Shown: positions 17,403 through 26,816 of the stretch, piece by piece | How positions within the stretch are numbered: the first letter of the stretch is position 1 | How the letters are laid out: the number at the start of each line of letters is the position of its first letter | Assembly (NCBI RefSeq): GCF_900636325.1 | Contig: NZ_LR134263.1 | Coordinates: 930,001-994,000, forward strand | Origin: Staphylococcus delphini | GTDB taxonomy: Bacteria > Bacillota > Bacilli > Staphylococcales > Staphylococcaceae | Reading direction: 5' to 3' | Length of the DNA stretch: 64,000 nt | Translations under genes and position numbers: made by a program | Notes under the pieces: model-generated | What the model saw: only the letters and a program-made list of their open reading frames with translations | Database searches by the model: none | Told to the model about the DNA's origin: nothing

Positions 17403-17474
17403 AAGTAACATTCGCTTTTTAAACGTTAAAAGAGTCTTTTGAAGCGAAACCATTTTTATGATTTTGAGAACAGA

Positions 17475-17527
17475 GAGCGAGGATATGAAGTCTATGATAG
17501 GATTAGATTTCAAACTCGCTTTTTTTA
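17475..17527 (+). terminator. Terminator of the 57-residue membrane protein gene
   Basis: AGCGAG (17476-17481) pairs with CTCGCT (17515-17520), and the stem extends inside through TGAAGTCTA / TAGATTTCA pairs. A seven-T run follows. Confidence 0.75.
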
Positions 17528-17620
17528 CTGTCAAGATGAATGGAAATATGAAACGTTTCTCGTGTGTCTCATCATCAAAATTTGGTAAAATAGACGTAAG
17601 AAAATGGAGGGATGCATGCC

Positions 17621-18670
17621 ATGGTAAAAGGTTATATTGGTTCTTATACGAAAAAGGACGGTAAAGGAATTTATCGCTTTGAATTAGATGAACAAGCAGG
17701 ACGTATTGAAACGGTTGAAACAGGATACGAGTTGAATGCGTCAACATATCTTGTTCAACATGAAGATACATTAATCGGAATTACGAAAAATGATAAAAAT
17801 GCTGGTTTAGCCACATTTAAAATAAATCAAGATGGCAGCCTTGAAAAAACAGGGGAATCATTGGCGTCATTTAAAGGTTCGGGTTGTTATGTCTCAGTAT
17901 CACCAGATGGAAAGTATGTATTTGAAGCGGTTTATGGTGATGGGGTGGCCCGCATTTATGAACTTGATGCTGCAAACAACCGTATTACACGTTTAATTGA
18001 AGAAGTGTTTCACGAATACCCACATGGTCCTAACGTAGACCGACAAGAGCAGTCACATGTCCATTATTTAGATGTCACACCTGAGCACAAATACGTTGTG
18101 GCTGTTGATTTAGGTGCTGACTTACTCGTGACATATCATTATGGCGACCAAGGCTTAGAGGTAGCACACAGAACAGCATTGGAACCAGGTGACGGCCCTA
18201 GACATATTGCTTATCATAAAACTGGACGTTATGCTTACGTCGTTAATGAGTTGTCAAATACGGTTGTTGTGATGGCATATGAAGATGGTCGTTTTACAGA
18301 ATTAGAGCGTCACTTAACGATTCCAGAAGATTTTCTGTTACCTACAAAGTTAGCTGCGGTCCGTTTATCACATGATCAACGTTTCTTATATGTGAGCAAC
18401 CGTGGACACGACAGTATTGCGATCTTTAAATTATTAGAAGACGGTGCCAAACTTGGATTCGTCGATATTGTTTCAAGTGGTGGCGCATTCCCAAGAGATT
18501 TTAATATTACAGAAGATGATGCTTACCTTGTAGCGGCGCATCAAGAAGAAAATTCAGAAGTGGTCGTATTTAAACGTGATCTTGATACAGGTCGATTAAC
18601 CAAAACAGACGATCAACAAACAGCTCCAGAAGGCGTTTGTGTGAAGTTTTTGGACGAAACACAGTTATAA
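17621..18670 (+). CDS. pgl: 6-phosphogluconolactonase, beta-propeller (YbhE) type
   Basis: This 349-residue lactonase has a seven-bladed propeller. It hydrolyses 6-phosphogluconolactone to 6-phosphogluconate in the oxidative pentose phosphate pathway, in the cytosol. Recognisable blocks are 'GSGCYVSVSPDGKYVF', 'HGPNVDRQEQSHVHYLDVTP', 'GDGPRHIAYHKTGRYAYVVNEL', 'FLYVSNRGHDSIAIF' and 'GGAFPRDFNIT', all typical of the family. The ATG at 17621 is chosen because GGAGGG lies 9 bases upstream; the ATG at 17612 would touch that site. Its product feeds the same pathway as the gluconate operon at 9-12.6 kb. Confidence 0.9.
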   Translation: MVKGYIGSYTKKDGKGIYRFELDEQAGRIETVETGYELNASTYLVQHEDTLIGITKNDKNAGLATFKINQDGSLEKTGESLASFKGSGCYVSVSPDGKYVFEAVYGDGVARIYELDAANNRITRLIEEVFHEYPHGPNVDRQEQSHVHYLDVTPEHKYVVAVDLGADLLVTYHYGDQGLEVAHRTALEPGDGPRHIAYHKTGRYAYVVNELSNTVVVMAYEDGRFTELERHLTIPEDFLLPTKLAAVRLSHDQRFLYVSNRGHDSIAIFKLLEDGAKLGFVDIVSSGGAFPRDFNITEDDAYLVAAHQEENSEVVVFKRDLDTGRLTKTDDQQTAPEGVCVKFLDETQL

Positions 18671-18689
18671 TAATATAGAAAAATAACGA

Positions 18690-18730
18690 AAAGGCCTAGG
18701 CATTTTTAAATAATTGCCCAAGCCTTTTTC
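18690..18730. terminator. Terminator between convergent pgl and aldH
   Basis: AAGGCCTAGGCA pairs with TTGCCCAAGCCTT around an AT-rich loop and is followed by a T-run. Confidence 0.75.
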
Positions 18731-18778
18731 TTTTGAGTTAAAGTTTGACATAATTGAACATGAAAAAATTTGATATCT

Positions 18779-20158
18779 TTATTTCTTAAGCAGTTTTTTC
18801 ACATAGCCAAGTTTTCCTTTATACGGCGGAAATAATAAGCCAGTTTCTAACTTTGTCGTTTTGAAAATGTATGGCTTTTGGTGTGAAAATGTTTCGAATG
18901 AATATTTGCCGTGGTAACGACCGATACCTGAAGCGCCAACCCCGCCAAAAGGAAGTTTCGGATTGGCTAATTGTAAAATCGTATCATTAATAGCGCCACT
19001 GCCGAATGACAGTTCATTTAAAACGCGTGTTGTGGCATTTTCATCTTCACTAAATAAGTACAACGATAACGGTTTTGGTTTCGATTGGACATAGGCAATG
19101 GCTTCGTCAAAATCGCGATATGTCAAAATCGGTAAAATAGGTCCGAAGATTTCCTCTTGCATAATCGGGTCATCCGCTTCTACACGATCGAGTATTGTTG
19201 GCGCAATGTATCGTTGCTCGGCTACTGTTTCGCCACCGACAATGATGTTCGATTGATGTGTTGTTAAAAGTTGTGCTAAACGGTTAAAGTGGCGGTCATT
19301 CACAATACGACCTAAATCTTCACTGTCAATCGGCTGGGCACTATAAAATTCACGAATCGTCGTAGTCAGTGCTTCAATAAAATCAGACTTGATCGTTTCA
19401 TCAATAAGGACATAATCCGGCGCGACACACGTTTGACCGGCATTCATAAATTTACCAAAACAGATACGTTCGCTTGCGACTTTTAAGTTGGCAGTTTTAT
19501 CAATAATGGTAGGGGACTTGCCGCCAAGTTCGAGTGTCACAGGAATCAGTTGTTTCGCCGCAGCTTCGTATACGATTTGACCTACTTTTTGACTGCCAGT
19601 GAAAAAAACGTGGTCAAAAGGCAGTTCCAATAATGATTGAATGGTTTCAGCGCCCCCTTGAGCGACCGCAACATATTCTGAATCCAATGCTTGCGTAATG
19701 ATTTTTTCGATGACAACAGCCACATTTGGTGTGAGTTCGGACGGCTTTACAACGGCAGTATTACCGGCAGCGATAGCACCAATTAAAGGCTCGAAAATCA
19801 ATTGGAATGGATAATTAAATGGTCCAATAATCAAAACTGTGCCTAAAGGTTCGTTGACGATAAAACTTTTGGCTGGAAAAAGAAAAAAAGGTGTGTCAAT
19901 TGCTTGCGTTTTTGCCCATCTTGATAAATTTTTGCTGATATATCGAATGTTGTTTAATGTATAACCTATTTCTGTACCATAGGCTTCCACTTCGCTTTTA
20001 CGTAAATCTTGTTTAAGTGCGTCAAAAATCTCCTGTTCGTGCAATTTGATTTGTTTGGCTAATTGTTTTAAAGCCTTTTTACGTGATTTGAGCGATCGTG
20101 TCGCATGAGATCTAAAATATCGTTGTGTTGCTTCGAATTGTATGTGAAATGGATTCAA
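18779..20158 (-). CDS. aldH: Aldehyde dehydrogenase (AldH, diaponeurosporenal-type)
   Basis: This 459-residue class 3-like NAD(P)-dependent aldehyde dehydrogenase has the general base Glu210 in 'VTLELGGKSP' and the nucleophile Cys244 in 'NAGQTCVAPDYV'. A C-terminal hydrophobic tail with 'FPPYKGK' is typical of membrane-associated members acting on long-chain aldehydes. Length and the position near ppaC match the S. aureus enzyme that oxidises 4,4'-diaponeurosporenal in staphyloxanthin synthesis. The carotenoid genes crtOPQMN are not in this window, so whether it serves pigment here or fatty aldehydes in general is open. Confidence 0.8.
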   Translation of the reverse strand: MNPFHIQFEATQRYFRSHATRSLKSRKKALKQLAKQIKLHEQEIFDALKQDLRKSEVEAYGTEIGYTLNNIRYISKNLSRWAKTQAIDTPFFLFPAKSFIVNEPLGTVLIIGPFNYPFQLIFEPLIGAIAAGNTAVVKPSELTPNVAVVIEKIITQALDSEYVAVAQGGAETIQSLLELPFDHVFFTGSQKVGQIVYEAAAKQLIPVTLELGGKSPTIIDKTANLKVASERICFGKFMNAGQTCVAPDYVLIDETIKSDFIEALTTTIREFYSAQPIDSEDLGRIVNDRHFNRLAQLLTTHQSNIIVGGETVAEQRYIAPTILDRVEADDPIMQEEIFGPILPILTYRDFDEAIAYVQSKPKPLSLYLFSEDENATTRVLNELSFGSGAINDTILQLANPKLPFGGVGASGIGRYHGKYSFETFSHQKPYIFKTTKLETGLLFPPYKGKLGYVKKLLKK

Positions 20159-20397
20159 TTGGAAACGCTCCTTTCAAATAATCTATTGTCTTTCATCAAT
20201 TCGGATAAGCTGAAGGCAAGGGTTTTGCTACTATCGCACATAAAACAGGTTGTTATGTATGATTGTAACATACGCGTTTGTCATACAGATATGGCCGCAG
20301 TTGCAGTGCGCCGAAATGATGGTAAAATGTTTGACTATCAATGCTTTTGTAAGTGATTTGTCATTGACGCAATGTTAAATTTTGATAGAGAAAGTTA

Positions 20398-20437
20398 AAA
20401 AGAATCGAGACACGTTGGATTGTGCCTCGATTTCGAA
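20398..20437 (-). terminator. Terminator of the acetyltransferase gene
   Basis: AATCGAGACAC and GTGCCTCGATT pair (one mismatch), with an A-rich flank that reads as a U-run on the minus strand. Confidence 0.75.
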
Positions 20438-20445
20438 TCATCTGT

Positions 20446-20727
20446 TTATTCCGCTCTGTAGGGTGCGAGTGAGGAATCTCGTTCAAATTGGCGTGCGACA
20501 TAACTACAAGATGGAATAATTTTTAGATTTTCGTTTTTCGCTTTTTCAATGACAGCGTCAAACAATCGCTTGGCGACACCGCCACTGCGTAAAGAAGGAC
20601 TGACATAAGTACTATACACATCGATCACATTTGTATCATAATAAGAAAATAGAATTTGTGCGTCGGGTCTATTTTCAGATTCACCGTAATAGAACTTATT
20701 GTGTCCTTCTTTCACATTTTCAGACAT
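20446..20727 (-). CDS. GNAT-family N-acetyltransferase (YjdJ-like)
   Basis: This 93-residue minimal GNAT protein shows the family core: 'DVYSTYVSPSLRSGGVAKRLFDAVIEKAK'-like sequence, in which R..G.A is the acetyl-CoA pyrophosphate loop. 'IIPSCSYVARQFERD' follows. This short form is the YjdJ/COG2388 type, whose substrate is unknown. It lies 29 bases downstream of ppaC on the same strand and may be co-transcribed with it. Confidence 0.8.
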   Translation of the reverse strand: MSENVKEGHNKFYYGESENRPDAQILFSYYDTNVIDVYSTYVSPSLRSGGVAKRLFDAVIEKAKNENLKIIPSCSYVARQFERDSSLAPYRAE

Positions 20728-20756
20728 GTTATCACACCTTTGTTTATATTTTTAAA

Positions 20757-21680
20757 TTATGATAATGCTTCTGTAATCGGTGGTACAATTTGCTTTTTAC
20801 GAGAAACAACGCCTGGTAAAAATGCTGTATGATTGTCTAATGTTGTGTTGAATGCTTGTGCGATTTTCTCTTGTTCTGCACCAACGACAAGAATTTTTGA
20901 GTCGCTATTAATAATGTCTGTAACGACAAGAATAAATGTGTCGTAACTATTTTCAGCACTTGCTTTATTCATTGCATTTTCAAGCGCTTCTTGACGTGCA
21001 AACACTTCTTCGATATCCACACTGTTCACTTGTGCGATACGAACTGTGTAGTCCCCCATACTGAATGATTTTGCATCTGTATTTAATAATTCGTCTTCTG
21101 TTTTGTTTGTTGTAGAAGCACCAGCTTTTAACATTTCTAAACCGTATGTTTGTAAATCAACATTTGCGATTTTTGCGAGTGCTTGTGCTGCATCAATATC
21201 TTGTTGTGTACATGTTGGGGATTTGAATAATAAACTGTCTGAAATAATTGCAGAAACCATTAAACCTGCAATCTCAGGACGAATTTCATATTTGCGCTCA
21301 TTATACATTTTGTACAAAATCGTTGCTGTACAGCCCACAGGTTCTGAACGGTAATAAAGCGGACCTGCTGTTTCGAAATTCGCGATTCTGTGATGATCAA
21401 TGACGTGTCGAATATTCGCTTTTTCAATGTTGTGAGCACTTTGTTGAAACTCATTATGGTCAACTAAAATGACGTCTTGCCCAGTTAAGTCATCTGTTAA
21501 GAATTCTGGAACTTCTACGTTGAAATAATCTAACGCATATTGAGTTTCAGGACCTAACTCACCAATACGAAATGCTTTAGCTTCCTTGTTTCCATGTTGT
21601 TGTTCGAAATCTGCCATTATGATTGCTGAAGAAATGGCGTCAGTGTCTGGGTTTTGATGACCAAAAATATAAGTTGTCAT
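20757..21680 (-). CDS. ppaC: Manganese-dependent inorganic pyrophosphatase
   Basis: This 307-residue DHH-family phosphoesterase hydrolyses pyrophosphate in the cytosol with two Mn ions. Motifs are visible: His8, Asp12 and Asp14 in 'FGHQNPDTDAI', Asp73 in 'LVDHNE', and the DHH triad at 94-96 in 'VIDHHRI'. The C-terminal lysine-arginine motif lies in 'VVSRKKQIVPP'. Length is that of family II enzymes without CBS domains. It shares strand and probably transcript with the acetyltransferase gene. Confidence 0.95.
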   Translation of the reverse strand: MTTYIFGHQNPDTDAISSAIIMADFEQQHGNKEAKAFRIGELGPETQYALDYFNVEVPEFLTDDLTGQDVILVDHNEFQQSAHNIEKANIRHVIDHHRIANFETAGPLYYRSEPVGCTATILYKMYNERKYEIRPEIAGLMVSAIISDSLLFKSPTCTQQDIDAAQALAKIANVDLQTYGLEMLKAGASTTNKTEDELLNTDAKSFSMGDYTVRIAQVNSVDIEEVFARQEALENAMNKASAENSYDTFILVVTDIINSDSKILVVGAEQEKIAQAFNTTLDNHTAFLPGVVSRKKQIVPPITEALS

Positions 21681-21740
21681 TATTAAATCTCCTTATTCAT
21701 ATTCTAAATATCAGTTCTATTTTAGCACGGCGAATAGCAA

Positions 21741-22292
21741 TTATTCTACCTGAGCGCCCAATGTCGTTTTAAAATGTGTCAGTGCCCATTGGTGTCCAGC
21801 TTCATTAAATGTCGCTACACCTTTTTTAGGGATAATTAATTGATAATTTAAATTGTATGCGCTAATCGCAGTGTGTAAGACACAAATATCTGTACACACG
21901 CCGACAATTTCAATAGTGTCGACTTGGCGTTCGCGTAACATACTATCTAATGGGGTACCGTAAAATGAATCGTAACGGCGTTTATCTATAAAATATACAT
22001 GTGCGCTATCTTTTATCGTATCATATAATGCTTTCACTTCACCATACAATTCACGACCTTTTGTGCCTTTAATATTGTGTGGTGGGAAACATTTTGTCTC
22101 AGGATGGTAAGGATCATCTTCAAAATGTAAATCCATCATGAAAAAAATATTTTCTTGTGCTTCGTGGTATGCTTTAATACGTTCCACAATGTACGGCTCA
22201 ATGGCTTGACCAGCCGCACCACAAGTCAGTTTACCATCGTCTGCAACAAAATCATACGAATAATCAACAACAACTAAAGCTTTATTTGACAT
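21741..22292 (-). CDS. pncA: Nicotinamidase
   Basis: This 183-residue isochorismatase-fold amidase converts nicotinamide to nicotinate. The catalytic triad is visible as Asp10 in 'VVVDYSYDF', Lys104 in 'FIDKRRYDSFYGT' and Cys137 in 'GVCTDICVLHT'. The metal ligands Asp54, His56 and His72 are in 'MMDLHFED' and 'PPHNIKG'. It supplies the substrate for PncB, encoded at 26.8 kb, in the NAD salvage pathway completed by NadE. It has its own ribosome binding site. Confidence 0.9.
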   Translation of the reverse strand: MSNKALVVVDYSYDFVADDGKLTCGAAGQAIEPYIVERIKAYHEAQENIFFMMDLHFEDDPYHPETKCFPPHNIKGTKGRELYGEVKALYDTIKDSAHVYFIDKRRYDSFYGTPLDSMLRERQVDTIEIVGVCTDICVLHTAISAYNLNYQLIIPKKGVATFNEAGHQWALTHFKTTLGAQVE

Positions 22293-22372
22293 TTCATTCT
22301 CTCCTAAAAGTGGTATAAAGATTAAACAACAGTATAATAAGTATAACTTAATCGCGAAAGGAAGGCACGTAT

Positions 22373-23476
22373 ATGAAAATAAATGTTTTAGATTTTGGTG
22401 CGAAAGGCCAGAATCGATTGTTAGACACTTGGGGCATACAACGTGCGCTCAACCAAGCTAAAAAAGGACCGATTACTGTCTACATTCCTAGCGGTACTTA
22501 TCATATTGCAAAAGCATTAAAGATTTATGAAGGAACGACGCTCATATTAGACCCAGATGCGCAAATGTTAAGGACTGGCAAAGATGCATTGTTGAAAAAC
22601 GGGTCAAGTTTAAAACGTTATTACGGTTACAATGGCAACAGTCACATTAAAATTCAAGGTGGCATTTGGAATATGAATGGCGTCCTTTACCCTTACAATA
22701 ATACAGCAATGTGTTTAGGACATGCACGAGAAATTGAAGTTTGTCATTTAACAATTAAAAATGTTGTTGGTGGACACGGGATTGATGCTTGTGGACTCGA
22801 CGGTTTGCACGTCCATCATTGCAATTTTATTGGATTTTATGATGTGACTGGGGAACGTTGGTTTTCAGAAGCGGTGCAATTAGATTTATTTGTAGAAGGC
22901 GCCTTTCCAAAATTTGGTGTCAATGATGGCACGATTACGAAAAATGCGGTCATCGAACATTGTTATTTTGGTAATTCGTTTGAAGGAGATATGCAAAGTT
23001 GGAATCGTGCCATAGGTTCACACGCGACACGGTTCAATCGTTTTTATGAAAATATCATTATTCAACATAATGTTTTTGAAGATACTCAAGATTATACGCT
23101 AACACCATTAAAAGGTAAAAATATTTTTATTCAGCATAATCTGTTTTTAAACTGTGCAGGGGGAATTCGTTATTTAGGTGTACATCAAGGTAAAAATGCC
23201 ATGACTTTAGAAGGAGATCACGAAGGTAAACAAGGGGGCGACGGTTTGTATGTGATGCACAATGACTTTGTGAATAACAGGTCTAAAGATGTGCTGCATA
23301 TTCGAAGTCATCAAGATGCACCGCATACCGATGTCAACATTTTCAATAATGTATTTGTGGATGACCATCTGGAAGCAAAACTGACAGCGGTTCGTGATAT
23401 TGCACTGTTAAATAATGCGCATCCGCCGCAATGGAAACAAAAGCACGTCACCCATCTCATCGCAAATGAGCAGTGA
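22373..23476 (+). CDS. Right-handed beta-helix protein (GH28/pectate-lyase superfamily)
   Basis: The 367-residue product starts with 'VLDFGAKGQ...DTWGIQRALNQA', the entry block of the Pectate_lyase_3/GH28-related family. It continues with many short parallel beta-helix turns rich in His and Asn ('IIIQHNVFED', 'IFIQHNLFLNCAGGIR', 'LYVMHNDFVNNRS'). It has no signal peptide, so it is probably cytosolic. The substrate is unknown, and a polygalacturonase role is not implied. GAAAGGAAGG precedes the ATG. It is transcribed alone and is followed by a repeat-rich region. Confidence 0.75.
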   Translation: MKINVLDFGAKGQNRLLDTWGIQRALNQAKKGPITVYIPSGTYHIAKALKIYEGTTLILDPDAQMLRTGKDALLKNGSSLKRYYGYNGNSHIKIQGGIWNMNGVLYPYNNTAMCLGHAREIEVCHLTIKNVVGGHGIDACGLDGLHVHHCNFIGFYDVTGERWFSEAVQLDLFVEGAFPKFGVNDGTITKNAVIEHCYFGNSFEGDMQSWNRAIGSHATRFNRFYENIIIQHNVFEDTQDYTLTPLKGKNIFIQHNLFLNCAGGIRYLGVHQGKNAMTLEGDHEGKQGGDGLYVMHNDFVNNRSKDVLHIRSHQDAPHTDVNIFNNVFVDDHLEAKLTAVRDIALLNNAHPPQWKQKHVTHLIANEQ

Positions 23477-23582
23477 AAAGGATGTGATTGAGTATGAGAA
23501 TTGCGTGGTTGATTACACGAACACACCACTTATAATCTTATTGGCACGCTTTCTTACGATTTGAACATTTCACTTGCATACG

Positions 23583-23827
23583 AATGCCGTCTTGGACTCG
23601 CGTTCCCAGCGCACCCATTCATTGTGGATTTTGGGAGCAGTACAGAAATCTCATGTGTAACAAAGATTTCGTCGTACTGCCCCCGTAAGGCTGACTAGAC
23701 TTCTCAAAAGTGCAAACATTGAGAAGTCAGACAGCTAGTGCGATAAACAGCAACCACTATTAAAGTAAAGAAGCGACTGTCAGCAGTATGCACGTATTCC
23801 CTCGGGAGTCTCGTGCGTCCGGAAATC
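23583..23827. repeat. Nested-palindrome intergenic element, copy 2 (long form)
   Basis: The left end AATGCCGTCTTGGACTCGCG and the right end GGGAGTCTCGTGCGTCCGG...AATC are imperfect complements. The interior shares most of its ~225 bases, in opposite orientation, with the first half of the element at 32357-32741, including GACTTCTCAAAAGTGCAAAC and its partner. The high identity suggests recent copying or gene conversion. Confidence 0.8.
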
Positions 23828-24239
23828 ATGCATGAACAATTGCGAGGAAAGAGGGCATTCCCCTTCAATCGACTCAGTTAATGTCATCAAAAAAGTTTTG
23901 TCTTATTTCAATCTATTTTATTCTGCTAATTTGCTAAACATTGTCTACATGCAAACATCAAAAAGTTTAGCTGCTTTTCAACTTAATTGTACTGCTTTTG
24001 GGACACTGTTGATAGATTTTCCTAGTGCATCCATTCATTGTTATCAAGTCAGCTACGACGTTACACATTGGCTCATATTTCACTGCGACTGAGTATTTAC
24101 ATTATTGCTAGTGCGGTTGTGCATTTCTAAACGATTACTGAATGAATCAAATGAAGCAAGGTAAAATTTTTGAGTAATGACATGGACAAATATGTTTGCC
24201 AACAGTTATGGCCTTATCTTTTGACAAATGTTGAAGCGA

Positions 24240-24376
24240 GATTGGCCAAATGAACGAGACTCTTGAGGGAACAGCTGAACCAGAAAATCCAATTTGGCTT
24301 CCATCAAGTGTAACTCGATCAAGCCAAATTTAGTTGAGGGATCAGCCCCTAAGAACGCGAGTTCATAAGACCAATC
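24240..24376. repeat. Nested-palindrome intergenic element, copy 3
   Basis: The ends GATTGGCC and ACCAATC pair, as do TGAACGAGACTC and GCGAGTTCA. The inner arms AATTTGGCTT and AAGCCAAATT also pair. The end pair is GG/CC where other copies have GC/GC-type pairs, so both sides changed together. Confidence 0.75.
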
Positions 24377-24484
24377 ATGCGCTTACAATGCTGTTCAAAA
24401 AGAGAAAAGTCTACCAAGTGAAGCATGTTCAAAAGCGAGTCATGTCCACATCCCACATCAAAAATTTAATCCACACACGTACAA

Positions 24485-25288
24485 TTAATGAAAACGACCT
24501 AGATTTTTAATTTTGAAATCAAGGGTCTCTAATATCGTCAAAATCTTATTCAACACCACCGTATCTGGACATTCGGCTTGAACGAAAAAGCGATACATGC
24601 CTAATTGCGTTTTAAGTGGTCGAGACTCAATCCATTTTAAATTGACTTGAAACATCGCAAATGTGTTCAAAATACTCGCAAGGAGACCTGGTTTATCTTC
24701 TGTCGGTGTAATGACTAATAAACATTCGGAGCCGCTTTGATTTGTCACTTCAGAAGCATGTTTTAATACGAGAAAACGTGTCATATTATGAGGATAATCC
24801 TCGATGTGTGTCGCGAGCGCTTCATACCCATACATTTCTCCACTTCCGAGAGGGGCAATCGCACCAGTTGTGGCATCAATTTTTTCGAGTGACGCGACAG
24901 TGCTCGTCGTATAATCATAGTCAAACTGTTGTTCATGAATAAACTTTTGTGTCTGACTAATCGCTGGGCTGATAGAATAGACACGCTGAATATCTGTGAT
25001 TGATTGATTTGGTAAACCGTACAGTGCAAAGGCGATATCTAAAAATATTTCTTCAATGATGACAAAATTTTGTTCGATAAGTGAGTCAGCAATCACATTA
25101 ATCGTACCTTCAATAGAATTTTCAATCGGTACAATCGCACTTGCTGACGGTTTTTTTTGTAAGGATGACATCACTTCGTACAAATTAGAACGTTCGACCA
25201 ATTGTTCTTTTTGATTTGTCTGAGATTGTAATTTCAAAGCTGCTAAATATGAAAAAGTACCTTTAGGACCAAGGTAGAAAAGTGTCAT
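24485..25288 (-). CDS. pheA: Prephenate dehydratase
   Basis: This 267-residue enzyme converts prephenate to phenylpyruvate in phenylalanine synthesis. The N-terminal catalytic part has 'GPKGTFSYLAA' and 'VPIENSIEGTI'. The diagnostic Thr-Arg-Phe motif sits at 170-172 ('NMTRFLVL'). The C-terminal ACT domain carries the phenylalanine-sensing 'ESRP' at 221-224 and a 'KPGLL' loop. It lies 43 bases downstream of nos on the same strand, the arrangement known in S. aureus where the two are co-transcribed. Confidence 0.95.
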   Translation of the reverse strand: MTLFYLGPKGTFSYLAALKLQSQTNQKEQLVERSNLYEVMSSLQKKPSASAIVPIENSIEGTINVIADSLIEQNFVIIEEIFLDIAFALYGLPNQSITDIQRVYSISPAISQTQKFIHEQQFDYDYTTSTVASLEKIDATTGAIAPLGSGEMYGYEALATHIEDYPHNMTRFLVLKHASEVTNQSGSECLLVITPTEDKPGLLASILNTFAMFQVNLKWIESRPLKTQLGMYRFFVQAECPDTVVLNKILTILETLDFKIKNLGRFH

Positions 25289-25331
25289 AACCTCATTCCT
25301 TTCACATGAATTGCCTTTATTTTACATGATG

Positions 25332-26402
25332 TTAGTGAAAAGGACAGCCCGTTGACGTATTTTTCTTGTAAAAAAAGTTCGGCTCACGTGTTTCGTTGGA
25401 AAAGCCGTGATGATAATTCGTGGTCAAAGTCGGTGACAACGGTGGTGCGAGCCAAGACCATTTGCCTGTAACAGTTCTGCCTTTACGTGCTTCGGCGGCT
25501 TCGAATTTTTCAAACTGTTTAGAGGCCGTTAAATGATCGACCATGGACACGCCAGCTTTTTTAAATGATTGTAAGACAGCATCATTGATTTCCACGAGCA
25601 CACGGTCTTTGTTAAACGTTGCATTGCGTAAATCTGTATAGCCCATCGCCGTCGCAAATGTTTCGAGTAAATTATAGCGATATGTATCTGTAAAGTTACG
25701 CACAGCAATTTCTGTCACCATATACCAACCATTGAAAGGTGCTGTCGGATAAGTGATACCGCCTATTTTTAAATCCATATTTGAAATAATGGGTACAGCA
25801 TACCATTTCAAATTTAATGCTGACACTTTCGGAAATTGATCATGTGTAATCGGCACTTCCATAATCCAATTTGAGGGATAGTCAAAATATTTTACAGGTT
25901 GATTAGGGAGTTGATAAATGAGTGGCAACACATCAAAGTCGGTATGTGCGCCCGTCCACCCTATATGTTGAGCCAGCTTCGTGATCGATTTTTCACTTGG
26001 ATCCCCTTTATCGTCGTATCCTGCATAACGAATCAATTGATTATTCCAAATTTGAGGACCCTCTTCATCCGACTGTGCATAAATCGTTATACAAGGCTTG
26101 ATGCGACCGTCATTAGTCGCAGTTTTAATGTGTGATTCAATGGATTCGAGAAAGGGTGATTCTTCTTTAATATCCCGCGCATCAATCACCTTCAAGCTTT
26201 CCCAAAATAAACGACCGATACAGCGATTAGAATGACGCCATGCTACTCGTGCACCATATGTCAATTCGTCTATCGTATGTCGGTATGTTCCCGTCGTCTG
26301 AATGGCTTGTTCTATTTCTGCTAAGCGTGCATCACGTTCAGTTGTAGGTAAATTTAATTCATCATACATTTGTTTAATAAATGCTTGTGCTTCTTTTAGC
26401 AT
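25332..26402 (-). CDS. nos: Nitric oxide synthase oxygenase
   Basis: This 356-residue bacterial NOS has only the oxygenase domain and makes NO from arginine using separate reductases. The heme thiolate is Cys61 in '[14 protein letters not shown]'. The '[14 protein letters not shown]' substrate region and a C-terminal '[21 protein letters not shown]' pterin-region signature are visible. The ATG at 26402 is chosen because GAGGTGG lies 5-7 bases upstream; the GTG three codons earlier would overlap that site. NO from this enzyme protects staphylococci against oxidative stress and some antibiotics. It heads the unit with pheA. Confidence 0.95.
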   Translation of the reverse strand: MLKEAQAFIKQMYDELNLPTTERDARLAEIEQAIQTTGTYRHTIDELTYGARVAWRHSNRCIGRLFWESLKVIDARDIKEESPFLESIESHIKTATNDGRIKPCITIYAQSDEEGPQIWNNQLIRYAGYDDKGDPSEKSITKLAQHIGWTGAHTDFDVLPLIYQLPNQPVKYFDYPSNWIMEVPITHDQFPKVSALNLKWYAVPIISNMDLKIGGITYPTAPFNGWYMVTEIAVRNFTDTYRYNLLETFATAMGYTDLRNATFNKDRVLVEINDAVLQSFKKAGVSMVDHLTASKQFEKFEAAEARKGRTVTGKWSWLAPPLSPTLTTNYHHGFSNETREPNFFYKKNTSTGCPFH

Positions 26403-26816
26403 ATTCCCCACCTCATCGTTATTATAATGAAATTCATGTCGCCTTTGAAACGAATATGATAATTGTCATAATATTGTTTGACTTTAGCCACAAGATGCTA
26501 GCGTTAAGTAAAATTTCAATATAATGACGTTAAAACAATTGGGAATTTGCACAATAAAGATTGCTAAAATGATTGAGACACTTGAGAAAACAGCTGAAGA
26601 CGAATGCGGATATCCCTTTCTGTAACAGTTGAATCAAAGCATTGGTTAGTTGAAGTGAGCGCTTAGAAACGCGAGGATGTGTGCTGCAATCTGTAAGAAA
26701 AGTACATAGAATAAATTTAATTTTAGCGTCCTCAAAACCGAAATGTTCAAACCCAAGAAACCTTTCTTATTGTGTGATATGATAGCAATAATAAGAAAAG
26801 ATAAAAGGAGTCAATC
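26403..26816. other. Divergent intergenic region between nos and pncB
   Basis: About 410 bases without a gene. They must hold the two divergent promoters. A weak copy of the nested-palindrome family is at 26559-26691. A -10-like TATGAT lies at about 26778, just upstream of pncB. Confidence 0.45.
26559..26691. repeat. Nested-palindrome intergenic element, copy 4 (decayed)
   Basis: The ends GATTGC and GCAATC and the core GAGACACTTGAG...AAACGCGAGG are recognisable. Several arm pairs are lost, so this looks like an old copy. Confidence 0.6.

Larger units (their letters stand above)
23477..24484. other. Gene-free repeat region
   Basis: About 1 kb without a convincing gene. It carries two nested-palindrome elements (annotated separately at 23583-23827 and 24240-24376). 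The 86-codon frame in between has no ribosome binding site and no coding character, so it was left out. Confidence 0.6.

Noticed and set aside
17307..17771. 154-codon minus-strand frame opposite the small membrane gene and pgl
   Set aside because: It is antisense to two plus-strand genes with good ribosome binding sites and crosses a terminator.
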